The notes under the pieces: generated by a model
What the model saw: the letters and a program-made list of their open reading frames with translations, nothing else
Databases searched by the model: none
Told to the model about the DNA's origin: nothing
Translations under genes and position numbers: made by a program
Assembly: GCA_900314345.1 (NCBI GenBank)
Contig: OMUX01000126.1
Span: forward strand, 1 to 6,338
Origin: an uncultured Erysipelotrichaceae bacterium
Lineage (GTDB): Bacteria > Bacillota_I > Bacilli_A > Erysipelotrichales > Erysipelotrichaceae
Reading direction: 5' to 3'
DNA length: 6,338 nucleotides
Shown here: positions 1 through 5,676 of the stretch, one piece after another
Layout: each line of letters begins with the position of its first letter
Position numbering within the stretch: the stretch's first letter is position 1

Positions 1-1
1 C

Positions 2-148
2 TCTGCTATGGGAATTGACTCCAACCTGGTCGCTCCGGTACCGTACATCGTTACGATCATCTCCCTGATCATCTTCGCCTTTGCCGTCAGGTCCAATGAG
101 AAGAAGAAGCACAGTGCTGCTGCCCTTGCTGAAAAGAAGAGTGAATAA
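2..148 (+). CDS. C-terminal end of a probable nucleoside ABC transporter permease (partial)
   Basis: Only the last 48 codons are in the window; the gene begins upstream. The visible part has a short loop (SAMGIDSNLVAPV), one hydrophobic membrane segment around PYIVTIISLIIFAFAV, and a lysine-rich cytoplasmic tail ending AEKKSE. A final helix beginning PYIVTI followed by a basic tail is what I know from permeases of the BPD_transp_2 type that import nucleosides (the NupQ/YufQ group of Bacillus). The two nucleoside hydrolases immediately downstream fit this role. The TAA stop shares its last base with the ATG of the next gene (TAATG), implying translational coupling. With so little protein visible, another sugar-type ABC permease of the same fold is possible, as is an unrelated membrane transporter. 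Confidence 0.62.
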   Translation, partial: SAMGIDSNLVAPVPYIVTIISLIIFAFAVRSNEKKKHSAAALAEKKSE

Positions 149-1119
149 TGCTTTACCCTTATAAAGACAACGAAACGATCCCCGTCATCCTCGACGGGGA
201 TCCGGGACACGATGATGCCATTGCCTGGGTGCTGGCCAAGGCCGAACCAAGGTTCGACATCCGTGCCGTGACCGTCACTGCCGGCAACCAGACGATTGAC
301 AAGACATCGCTCAATGCCAGAAGGATCTGCACGCTGCTTGGAATTGACGCACCGATCGCTGCGGGAAGGGAAAGACCCATCCTTCGCGATCTTGTGCTTG
401 GTTCTGTCTTCCATGGTGTTTCCGGTCTGGACGGACCGAAGCTTCCCGCACCGGCTATGGAGCTTTCCGAACTCTCTGCTGTGGAATTAATGGCAAAGAC
501 CATCAAGGAAGCAGAAAAGCCGGTGACCATCATCGCTACCGGTGCACAGACCAATACGGCAAGCTTATTGCTTGCACATCCGGAGCTGAAGGAAAAGATC
601 GCCCAGATCTCCATCATGGGCGGAGGACTCAGAACCGGCAACTGGAATCCGGCTGCGGAGTTCAATATCCTTGTCGATCCGGAAGCTGCACAGTATGAGT
701 TCCATGCCGGCATCCCGGTGAATCTGTGCGGACTTGATGTCACGGAAAGGGCATTGATCTATCCTGAGAATATCGAGGATATCCGCTCTGTCGGCAACCA
801 GGTATCACAGATCGTTGCCGGCTGGCTGGACTTCTTCTCCATCCATCACCATGAGCTTGGCTATAAGGGGGCACCTCTGCATGATCCTTGTGCTGTGCTT
901 TCCCTGACACATCCGGAAATCTTTCAGGGTGATGACTTTGAAGTCAATGTCGAGACACAGGGTGAGTACTGCCGCGGGGCAATCGTCGTAGATTTCATGC
1001 ACCGCAATCCCGAAAAGGAGAACGTGCACTGTGTCATGGATGTGGATCAGCCGAAGTTTGTGGCTTTGATCAAGGAAGCCTGCAGAAGCTATGGAGACAG
1101 GGAGGTGCCTGTTGTATGA
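148..1119 (+). CDS. Nucleoside hydrolase, RihA/RihB-like (IUNH family)
   Basis: This 323-residue protein should hydrolyse the N-glycosidic bond of ribonucleosides in the cytoplasm, giving free base and ribose. The family calcium/ribose site is complete: DGDPGHDDA at residues 16-24, T135 in the GAQTNTA loop, N165, EFN at 171-173, and H245-D246 in GAPLHDPCAV. HGVSGLDG at 89-96 is the family's His-Gly loop. The C-terminal hallmark VETQGEYCRG is at 268-277. The GAPLHDPC context resembles pyrimidine-preferring RihA/RihB more than RihC, but substrate preference cannot be read safely from sequence. Length is normal for the family (about 310-325). The start is fixed by TAATG overlap with the permease and by the position of the first beta strand; the upstream Shine-Dalgarno (GAAGAG) is weak, so coupling probably drives initiation. 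Confidence 0.93.
   Translation: MLYPYKDNETIPVILDGDPGHDDAIAWVLAKAEPRFDIRAVTVTAGNQTIDKTSLNARRICTLLGIDAPIAAGRERPILRDLVLGSVFHGVSGLDGPKLPAPAMELSELSAVELMAKTIKEAEKPVTIIATGAQTNTASLLLAHPELKEKIAQISIMGGGLRTGNWNPAAEFNILVDPEAAQYEFHAGIPVNLCGLDVTERALIYPENIEDIRSVGNQVSQIVAGWLDFFSIHHHELGYKGAPLHDPCAVLSLTHPEIFQGDDFEVNVETQGEYCRGAIVVDFMHRNPEKENVHCVMDVDQPKFVALIKEACRSYGDREVPVV
1101..1107 (+). promoter_or_regulatory. Ribosome binding site GGAGGTG for the second nucleoside hydrolase
   Basis: GGAGGTG lies 8 bases before the ATG at 1116, inside the last codons of the first hydrolase gene. It supports the ATGA overlapping start. Confidence 0.8.
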
Positions 1120-2051
1120 ATGAAAAGATCCCTGTATGGATTGATACCGATACCGGCGTTGATGATGCAGGAGCCCTGATGACAGCCTTTTCCTTCCCGG
1201 AACTGGATGTCACAGGCATCTCTGCTGTAGCTGGAAACGTGCACCTGAAGGATACCTTCCGCAATGCAAGGAATGTTGCATACCTTTGCGGAAGACAGGA
1301 TGTGAAGGTCTATCCCGGTGCTGAAGGACCGTTGTTCTGTGAGCTTGTGACAGCGGAGGCTGTGCACGGGGACAACGGCATCGGCAATGTGACACTGCCG
1401 GAAAGCCCTGCACCAAAGGAAACGAAGAAAGCATGGACTGCCATGTATGAAAAGGCAAAGGAACTGAAAGGGGAACTGCAGATCATTGCAGTGGGACCTC
1501 TCACAGACCTTGCCCTTGCCATAACGACATACCCGGACTTCCATGTCTATGTGAAACGGATCCTGATCATGGGCGGCGCAGCTGTGGGTGGCAATGTCAC
1601 TGCTGCTGCAGAGTTCAACATCCATGCGGATCCGGAAGCTGCAGAGATTGTCTTCAACAGCGGAATCCCGGTGGTGATGTGCGGCCTGGATGTGACAGAC
1701 AAGGCGGTTTATCCGTTTGAGGAACTGGACCGTGTGTATGAGACAAAGGATCCGAGGGCTGTGCTTCTCCATGATGCCTATGGTGTCGCAAGACCCCAGT
1801 ACAGCACCTGGACAAAGGGAAAGGGCATCCGTATTCATGATGCAAACCCGGTCCTCTATGCCGTGCATCCTGAGATCTACCACAGTGAACACTGCGGTGT
1901 CTTTGTGGAGACACAGGGACTGTACACCAGAGGCAAGACCGTAACCGATCTCTGGTCGGATCAGAAGTTCAAGGAACGGCATGTCGATGTTGTCCTGGAT
2001 GTAGATGTCAATGCATTCTGCCGCTATATCACGGATGCTGTGACAAAGTAA
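1116..2051 (+). CDS. Second nucleoside hydrolase (IUNH family, distinct subtype)
   Basis: This 311-residue paralogue of the preceding protein also belongs to the inosine/uridine-preferring nucleoside hydrolases. DTDTGVDDA at 10-18 supplies the calcium-binding aspartates. T130 (GPLTDLA), N160, EFN at 166-168 and H241-D242 complete the ribose and metal site. HGDNGIG at 84-90 is the His-Gly loop and VETQGLYTRG is at 264-273. It differs clearly from its neighbour around the base pocket: the segment before the His-Asp pair reads WTKGKGIRIHDANPV rather than GAPLHDPC, a layout closer to RihC-type proteins. A different base preference is therefore likely (inference). The start overlaps the previous stop as ATGA and has a strong ribosome binding site. 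The gene is co-transcribed with the transporter and the first hydrolase. Confidence 0.93.
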   Translation: MNEKIPVWIDTDTGVDDAGALMTAFSFPELDVTGISAVAGNVHLKDTFRNARNVAYLCGRQDVKVYPGAEGPLFCELVTAEAVHGDNGIGNVTLPESPAPKETKKAWTAMYEKAKELKGELQIIAVGPLTDLALAITTYPDFHVYVKRILIMGGAAVGGNVTAAAEFNIHADPEAAEIVFNSGIPVVMCGLDVTDKAVYPFEELDRVYETKDPRAVLLHDAYGVARPQYSTWTKGKGIRIHDANPVLYAVHPEIYHSEHCGVFVETQGLYTRGKTVTDLWSDQKFKERHVDVVLDVDVNAFCRYITDAVTK

Positions 2052-2052
2052 T

Positions 2053-2838
2053 ATGGAAGAAGTGAAGATCACGCAGATCTCGGACCATGTTTATGCCTCC
2101 TCCATGGAGGAGATTCATGACCGTCCGCATCTGTACCTCATCGTCAGTGCAGGGGAGTCCCTCATGATCGATGCCGGCAATTCACCGGCACATGCAAGGG
2201 CATTCCTGTCACTGGCAGATGAAATGCATCTGCCCATGCCGAAACTGCTCTGTCTGACACACTGGCACTGGGATCACAGCTTCGGCGGGGCAGCCATTGC
2301 CTGCAATGAAGCAGCCGGAGAGAAGACCATTGCTGTTCTGAAGGAGATCAGCACATACAGCTACAGCGATGAAGCCATTCATGACCGTGTCCTGAAAGGA
2401 ACGGAGAATGACTTTGTCGAAGGCTGCATGAAGCTGGAATATACACCAGAGCAGCGGGAATCCATGAATATCCGCATTCCGGATGAAGTGCTGCACGACA
2501 AACAGAACATTCCTGTCGGAAGGATCCTTGTGGAAGTACACCAGGTGGCAAGCGACCACAGTGATGAAAACCTGACATTCCTTGTCAGGGAGGATTCCCT
2601 GTTGATCACCGGCGATCTTCTCTATGAGGATTTCTATCATGGAAATGCCCACTACACCACAAAAGGTGTCAGGGCACTGCAGGAAGGACTCAGGGAGATT
2701 CCTGCGGAATGGTTTGCCTGCAGTCACAACAAAAACCTCATCACAAGGGATGAGGTCAGAGAGTTCTGCCGGTGTCTTCTGAATGAGAAGAGACTGGTGC
2801 TTGGTGAAATGAACCGGGATGAACCGGTATTTGAATGA
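2053..2838 (+). CDS. Metallo-beta-lactamase-fold hydrolase, substrate unknown
   Basis: This 261-residue cytoplasmic protein has the zinc-binding motif THWHWDH at 69-75 (H70, H72, D74, H75). The remaining ligands are probably H169 in VASDHSDENL, D188 in LLITGDLLYED, and H225 in FACSHNKN. The full set implies an active two-metal hydrolase of the glyoxalase II/lactonase type. There is no signal peptide, and the spacing does not suggest a true beta-lactamase. It begins one base after the stop of the second nucleoside hydrolase and has no clear Shine-Dalgarno, so translation is probably coupled. The next in-frame Met (residue 18) has no better site. Its place as last gene of a nucleoside salvage unit suggests a role with a nucleoside-derived metabolite, but nothing in the sequence identifies the substrate. 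The gene ends directly before an intrinsic terminator. Confidence 0.88.
   Translation: MEEVKITQISDHVYASSMEEIHDRPHLYLIVSAGESLMIDAGNSPAHARAFLSLADEMHLPMPKLLCLTHWHWDHSFGGAAIACNEAAGEKTIAVLKEISTYSYSDEAIHDRVLKGTENDFVEGCMKLEYTPEQRESMNIRIPDEVLHDKQNIPVGRILVEVHQVASDHSDENLTFLVREDSLLITGDLLYEDFYHGNAHYTTKGVRALQEGLREIPAEWFACSHNKNLITRDEVREFCRCLLNEKRLVLGEMNRDEPVFE
2809..2827 (+). repeat. Short tandem direct repeat, 9 bp twice
   Basis: ATGAACCGG occurs at 2809-2817 and again at 2819-2827, separated by one base, within the last codons of the metallo-hydrolase gene. The 10-base period is out of codon phase, so the two copies encode different residues. It may be a small local duplication; no function is evident. 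Confidence 0.5.
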
Positions 2839-2839
2839 A

Positions 2840-4084
2840 TCAGAGTGCTTCCGGATGCTTCTGCCGGAAGCATTCTTTTATATACTCGACTTCCTGTGGC
2901 TGATCGAGCAGTTCCAGCACCGAGGAGACAACGATGTCGCAGGGCACGGCATAGACTTCAAACGGATCCTTCACGCATATGGTCTTTCCATGACAGTATC
3001 CCTCAAAACCCGTATAGCCAAACTGGATCGTCGGCTTCACACATCCCACATTGCCGATATCTCCGGCAGCCACACTCATCTCACCCTTGAGGATCTGATC
3101 TTCCGTTGTATGTCTGAGCATGGCATGTTGAATGACTTCATTGAGTTCTTCACACTGATGGAAGGGAAGGTCTCCCTCCATGGTTTCAAATGTGGCAGTG
3201 CCCCCAAGGGCTTCAGCACAGCACATGGCCGCATTGTCTACCTTCTTCCTGAGCAGTTCGAGGTTGTCCTTTGAGAAGGAACGCAGATAGCAGGCATAGA
3301 CCACTTCATCGGGAATGGAGTTCACCGTGGCACCTCCCTTGACGATGATGCCGTGGACACGGTTCTTGTCTTCATCCACGAATGTTTCCCTTAACATCCC
3401 CACAGCACTCTGGAACAGGGCAAACATGTTCAGAGCATTGCATCCCTTGTCCGGGCTGACCGCCGCATGGCTTGCCGTACCATGGAAGGTGATCTCCTGG
3501 TATTCAAAGCCAGCCAGGGTGGAACCAAGGGCAAAGCGGTGTCCTGCATAGGCACCCATGGCATGACAGTGGATCAGCACATCCGCATCATCAAACACAT
3601 GATCCATTAACATGGCAATCTTTCCGCAGACTGCCTTTGCCTTACCATCCGCTACGTACTGCTTGCGGAATGCCATGTCCGTGAACTCCTCGGCAGGGGT
3701 GCAGTAAAGCGTCACCGTGCCGGTTCTTTCCTTCAGTTCTTCCTTGAGCACCTTCATGGCTTCCAGCATGATGGCCGTCTGTGTGCTGTGGCCGCAGCTG
3801 TGTGCGGCATGTGTTTCCGGATCCTCCTGTGGATGTCCCGGGGTAGGAATGGCATCCATTTCGGCGATCAGCCCGATGTGCGGCTTTCCGGAACCGATGG
3901 AGATGATCAGTCCCGTTTCCCCGTAATGCTGAATCTCCGTGATGCCGTTTTCCCTGCAGAAGGCAAGGATCCTGTCCCTGGTCCGGTATTCCTTCCAGCC
4001 AAGCTCCGGCATGGCAAACAATTCTTCGCCAAGGGTGTACAGGTTTCTTTCATCTGATTCAATCAATGGATGGATGTGTTCCAT
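2840..4084 (-). CDS. M20D-family amidohydrolase/peptidase (AbgB/HipO-like)
   Basis: This 414-residue metal-dependent amidohydrolase probably cleaves the amide bond of an N-acyl or aminoacyl substrate in the cytoplasm. It contains AEMDAIP at 74-80, SCGHSTQTA at 96-104, TPAEE at 129-133, HCHAMG at 172-177, a dimerisation-domain segment GTASHAAVSPDKGCNALN at 202-219, and YCHGKT at 363-368. Expected metal ligands are C97, H99, E133, H174 and H365. The usual M20D signature CGHDxHTA reads CGHSTQTA here. The C-terminal AAGDIGNV plus PTIQFGYTG resembles AbgB-type p-aminobenzoyl-glutamate hydrolase subunits, but specificity is unknown. I chose the ATG at 4084 because GGAGG precedes it by 10 bases and MEHIHPLIE is a natural M20 start. 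The frame stays open upstream, but only antisense to uppS. The stop is one base from the stop of the metallo-hydrolase. Confidence 0.88.
   Translation of the reverse strand: MEHIHPLIESDERNLYTLGEELFAMPELGWKEYRTRDRILAFCRENGITEIQHYGETGLIISIGSGKPHIGLIAEMDAIPTPGHPQEDPETHAAHSCGHSTQTAIMLEAMKVLKEELKERTGTVTLYCTPAEEFTDMAFRKQYVADGKAKAVCGKIAMLMDHVFDDADVLIHCHAMGAYAGHRFALGSTLAGFEYQEITFHGTASHAAVSPDKGCNALNMFALFQSAVGMLRETFVDEDKNRVHGIIVKGGATVNSIPDEVVYACYLRSFSKDNLELLRKKVDNAAMCCAEALGGTATFETMEGDLPFHQCEELNEVIQHAMLRHTTEDQILKGEMSVAAGDIGNVGCVKPTIQFGYTGFEGYCHGKTICVKDPFEVYAVPCDIVVSSVLELLDQPQEVEYIKECFRQKHPEAL
2842..2880 (+). terminator. Rho-independent terminator of the nucleoside salvage operon
   Basis: TGCTTCCGG (2846-2854) and CCGGAAGCA (2864-2872) form a perfect 9-bp stem around a 9-base loop. 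It can be extended by AGAG/TTCT (2842-2845 with 2873-2876, one G-T pair). The T-rich run TTCTTTTA follows at 2873-2880. It starts 3 bases after the metallo-hydrolase stop. It also lies inside the last codons of the convergent amidohydrolase gene. Read on the minus strand the hairpin is not followed by a T run, so it should terminate mainly plus-strand transcription. Confidence 0.85.
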
Positions 4085-4094
4085 AAAGATAATT

Positions 4095-4099
4095 CCTCC
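4095..4099 (-). promoter_or_regulatory. Ribosome binding site GGAGG of the amidohydrolase
   Basis: On the minus strand GGAGG stands 10 bases before the ATG at 4084. It decides the start against a frame that remains open for 173 more codons upstream. Confidence 0.8.
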
Positions 4100-4144
4100 G
4101 CTGTCAAACGCACTTGAAGCCTTCGAACAAACTGATGCATGTTC

Positions 4145-4153
4145 TGCTATAAT
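4145..4153 (+). promoter_or_regulatory. Extended -10 promoter of the uppS-cdsA-dxr operon
   Basis: TGCTATAAT is a perfect extended -10 (TGnTATAAT) for the vegetative sigma factor. No good -35 lies at 17 bp; TTCGAA at 4122-4127 is 20 bp upstream, so the extended element probably compensates. Transcription would start near 4160, leaving only about 15 bases of leader, just enough for the GGAG at 4161-4164 ahead of the uppS ATG at 4175. Confidence 0.7.
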
Positions 4154-4157
4154 TCTA
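4152..4157 (-). promoter_or_regulatory. Possible -10 element for the divergent amidohydrolase gene
   Basis: The minus strand reads TAGAAT here, overlapping the plus-strand TATAAT by two bases. It would give a leader of roughly 60 bases before the ATG at 4084. The matching -35 position has only a weak TTTCAT, so support is thin. Confidence 0.3.
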
Positions 4158-4174
4158 CACGGAGACTGACTGCG

Positions 4175-4876
4175 ATGAAAGAATGCAAACATCTGGCCAT
4201 CATCATGGATGGCAACGGGCGCTGGGCCAAGGCTCAGGGCAAACCAAGGACTGCCGGACATCTGGTGGGTGCTGACAATGTCAGGACCATTGCCATTGCG
4301 GCCAATGACCTTGGGGTGAAATATCTGACACTCTATGCTTTCTCTACGGAAAACTGGAAGCGTTCCAGGGAGGAAGTATCCTATATCATGAAGCTGCCTG
4401 CATACTTCTTTAAGAAATACATGCAGGAGTTCATCGACCGCGGATTCCAGATGCATATGATCGGCGAGCTGGATGAACTGCCTGCCGATACGGAACGTGT
4501 GCTGAAGGAAGCTGTAGAAGAAAGCAAAAAGAACACAGGTCTTTCCCTCAACATCTGCATGAACTACGGCTCCCAGAGGGAAATCACCCTGGCCGCAAGA
4601 CACTATGCAAAGGATGTGCTGGAAGGAAAGGCGGACCTGAACATTGATGAGGCAGGCTTTGAGAAATACCTCATGACCAAGGATTTCCCGCCGGTGGACC
4701 TGCTGATCCGGACCTCTGGCGAGGAACGGATTTCCAACTATCTGCTGTGGCAGATTGCCTATGCCGAGCTGGAGTTTGTGCCGGAAAGCTGGCCGGAGTT
4801 CACCCCGGAAGTGCTGAAGCGCTGCCTTGAGGAATACTCACACCGTGACAGAAGATTCGGAGGTGTTCACGAATGA
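4175..4876 (+). CDS. uppS: Undecaprenyl diphosphate synthase (cis-prenyltransferase)
   Basis: This cytoplasmic, membrane-associated enzyme adds eight isopentenyl units in cis to farnesyl diphosphate, giving the C55 carrier lipid used for peptidoglycan and other wall polymers. The 233-residue protein carries IMDGNGRWA at 10-18 (catalytic D12), LYAFSTENWKR at 53-63, NYGSQREI at 130-137, and RTSGEERISNYLLWQIAYAE at 179-198. R179, E183, R185, S187 and E198 line up with the diphosphate- and Mg-binding residues of the E. coli enzyme. The start at 4175 follows GGAG with 10-base spacing. An in-frame ATG at 4139 is rejected because it precedes the -10 element. It is the first gene of a three-gene overlapping unit; its stop overlaps the cdsA start as ATGA. 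Confidence 0.97.
   Translation: MKECKHLAIIMDGNGRWAKAQGKPRTAGHLVGADNVRTIAIAANDLGVKYLTLYAFSTENWKRSREEVSYIMKLPAYFFKKYMQEFIDRGFQMHMIGELDELPADTERVLKEAVEESKKNTGLSLNICMNYGSQREITLAARHYAKDVLEGKADLNIDEAGFEKYLMTKDFPPVDLLIRTSGEERISNYLLWQIAYAELEFVPESWPEFTPEVLKRCLEEYSHRDRRFGGVHE
4859..4865 (+). promoter_or_regulatory. Ribosome binding site GGAGGTG of cdsA
   Basis: GGAGGTG stands 7 bases before the ATG at 4873, within the last codons of uppS. The same heptamer precedes the second nucleoside hydrolase. Confidence 0.8.
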
Positions 4877-5676
4877 ACAGGAAGATGCTCATCAAGACAC
4901 TCACTGCACTGGTCATGATCCTTTGCGCAGTGCCTCCCATCATCATGGGAGGCATTCCGCTGGAACTGCTCGTTGGCATCATCGTATGCCTTGCGGCGAT
5001 TGAAATCTCCTCCCTGGAGGATGGCAAGCGCCACTGGATCTTTGCGACGATCATTGCGATTGCCTGCGAACTGATGATCCACATCCAGCCGCAGACCGTG
5101 ACCTTTGCGCTTGGCATGTGGCTGATCTTCATGTTTCTGTGCGACATCATCAATCAGGAAATGACCACGGACCGCATTGCCTATACCTTCATCATCACCA
5201 CGATTCTTTCCCTTGGCATGCAGTGTGTGCTCAGGATCTTTGATGCAGGCTTCAACGGCCTGGGGCTGCTGTTTGTATGCATTGCCTGCTATATTTGTGA
5301 TACCGGTTCCTACTTTGTCGGAAGCTTCTTCGGAAAGCACAAGATGGTGCCGGCACTTTCTCCCAACAAGACATGGGAAGGCGCCATCGGGGGCTATGTC
5401 TTCGGCGTGGTCTGCGGGCTTCTCTTCGGCTTCGTGGTACAGCAGAAGTTTGCATCGGTGCCGATTCCTTCCTCCATGGTCATTACTGCCTCTCTGGTGC
5501 TTCCGGCCATTGCGGAGATCGGTGATCTTTCCTTTTCCGCCATCAAGCGCAGATGGGGCATCAAGGACTACGGCTCCATCTTCCCGGGACACGGCGGTAT
5601 TCTTGACCGTGTGGATTCCCTGCTTTTCTGCCTCATGGTATTCAACGGGATGATGATCCTGTGGGGGATTCTGTAA
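4873..5676 (+). CDS. cdsA: Phosphatidate cytidylyltransferase (CDP-diacylglycerol synthase)
   Basis: This integral membrane enzyme converts phosphatidic acid and CTP to CDP-diacylglycerol and diphosphate, the precursor of the anionic phospholipids. The 267-residue protein is strongly hydrophobic, with about seven or eight likely membrane segments (for example 10-26, 31-44, 56-68, 77-93, 103-118, 130-141, 172-189, 203-215). Conserved motifs are CDTGSYFVGSFFGKHK at 142-157, SPNKTWEG at 163-170, GD at 217-218, and the complete CdsA signature from S222 to D248, including IKRRWGIKDYG and FPGHGGILDRVD. Length fits the family. The start overlaps the uppS stop (ATGA) with a strong ribosome binding site, and the TAA stop overlaps the dxr start (TAATG). 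Confidence 0.97.
   Translation: MNRKMLIKTLTALVMILCAVPPIIMGGIPLELLVGIIVCLAAIEISSLEDGKRHWIFATIIAIACELMIHIQPQTVTFALGMWLIFMFLCDIINQEMTTDRIAYTFIITTILSLGMQCVLRIFDAGFNGLGLLFVCIACYICDTGSYFVGSFFGKHKMVPALSPNKTWEGAIGGYVFGVVCGLLFGFVVQQKFASVPIPSSMVITASLVLPAIAEIGDLSFSAIKRRWGIKDYGSIFPGHGGILDRVDSLLFCLMVFNGMMILWGIL

Noticed and set aside
1089..2072. A 327-codon open frame on the minus strand opposite the second nucleoside hydrolase.
   Set aside because: It mirrors an intact family gene almost exactly, is rich in Cys/His/Ser as expected for an antisense shadow, and has no recognisable domain.
2813..2828. Hairpin ACCGG-GATGAA-CCGGT as a possible minus-strand terminator of the amidohydrolase.
   Set aside because: The stem is only 5 bp and no proper T run follows on the minus strand.
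2819..3274. A 151-codon plus-strand open frame after the metallo-hydrolase.
   Set aside because: It is antisense to the conserved C-terminal part of the amidohydrolase and crosses the terminator; no domain seen.
4080..4107. Minus-strand TTGACA, 16 bp, TATGGA resembling a full promoter.
   Set aside because: It would start transcription downstream of the amidohydrolase ATG at 4084, which has the good ribosome binding site, so it cannot serve the annotated gene.
4139..4174. An earlier in-frame ATG for uppS adding 12 residues.
   Set aside because: It lies upstream of the TATAAT element and has no ribosome binding site; UppS proteins usually start just before the IMDGNGRWA motif.
4085..4603. A 173-codon N-terminal extension of the amidohydrolase frame.
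   Set aside because: It runs antisense through uppS and across the promoter region, shows no M20 family features, and a GGAGG site with good spacing marks the ATG at 4084.
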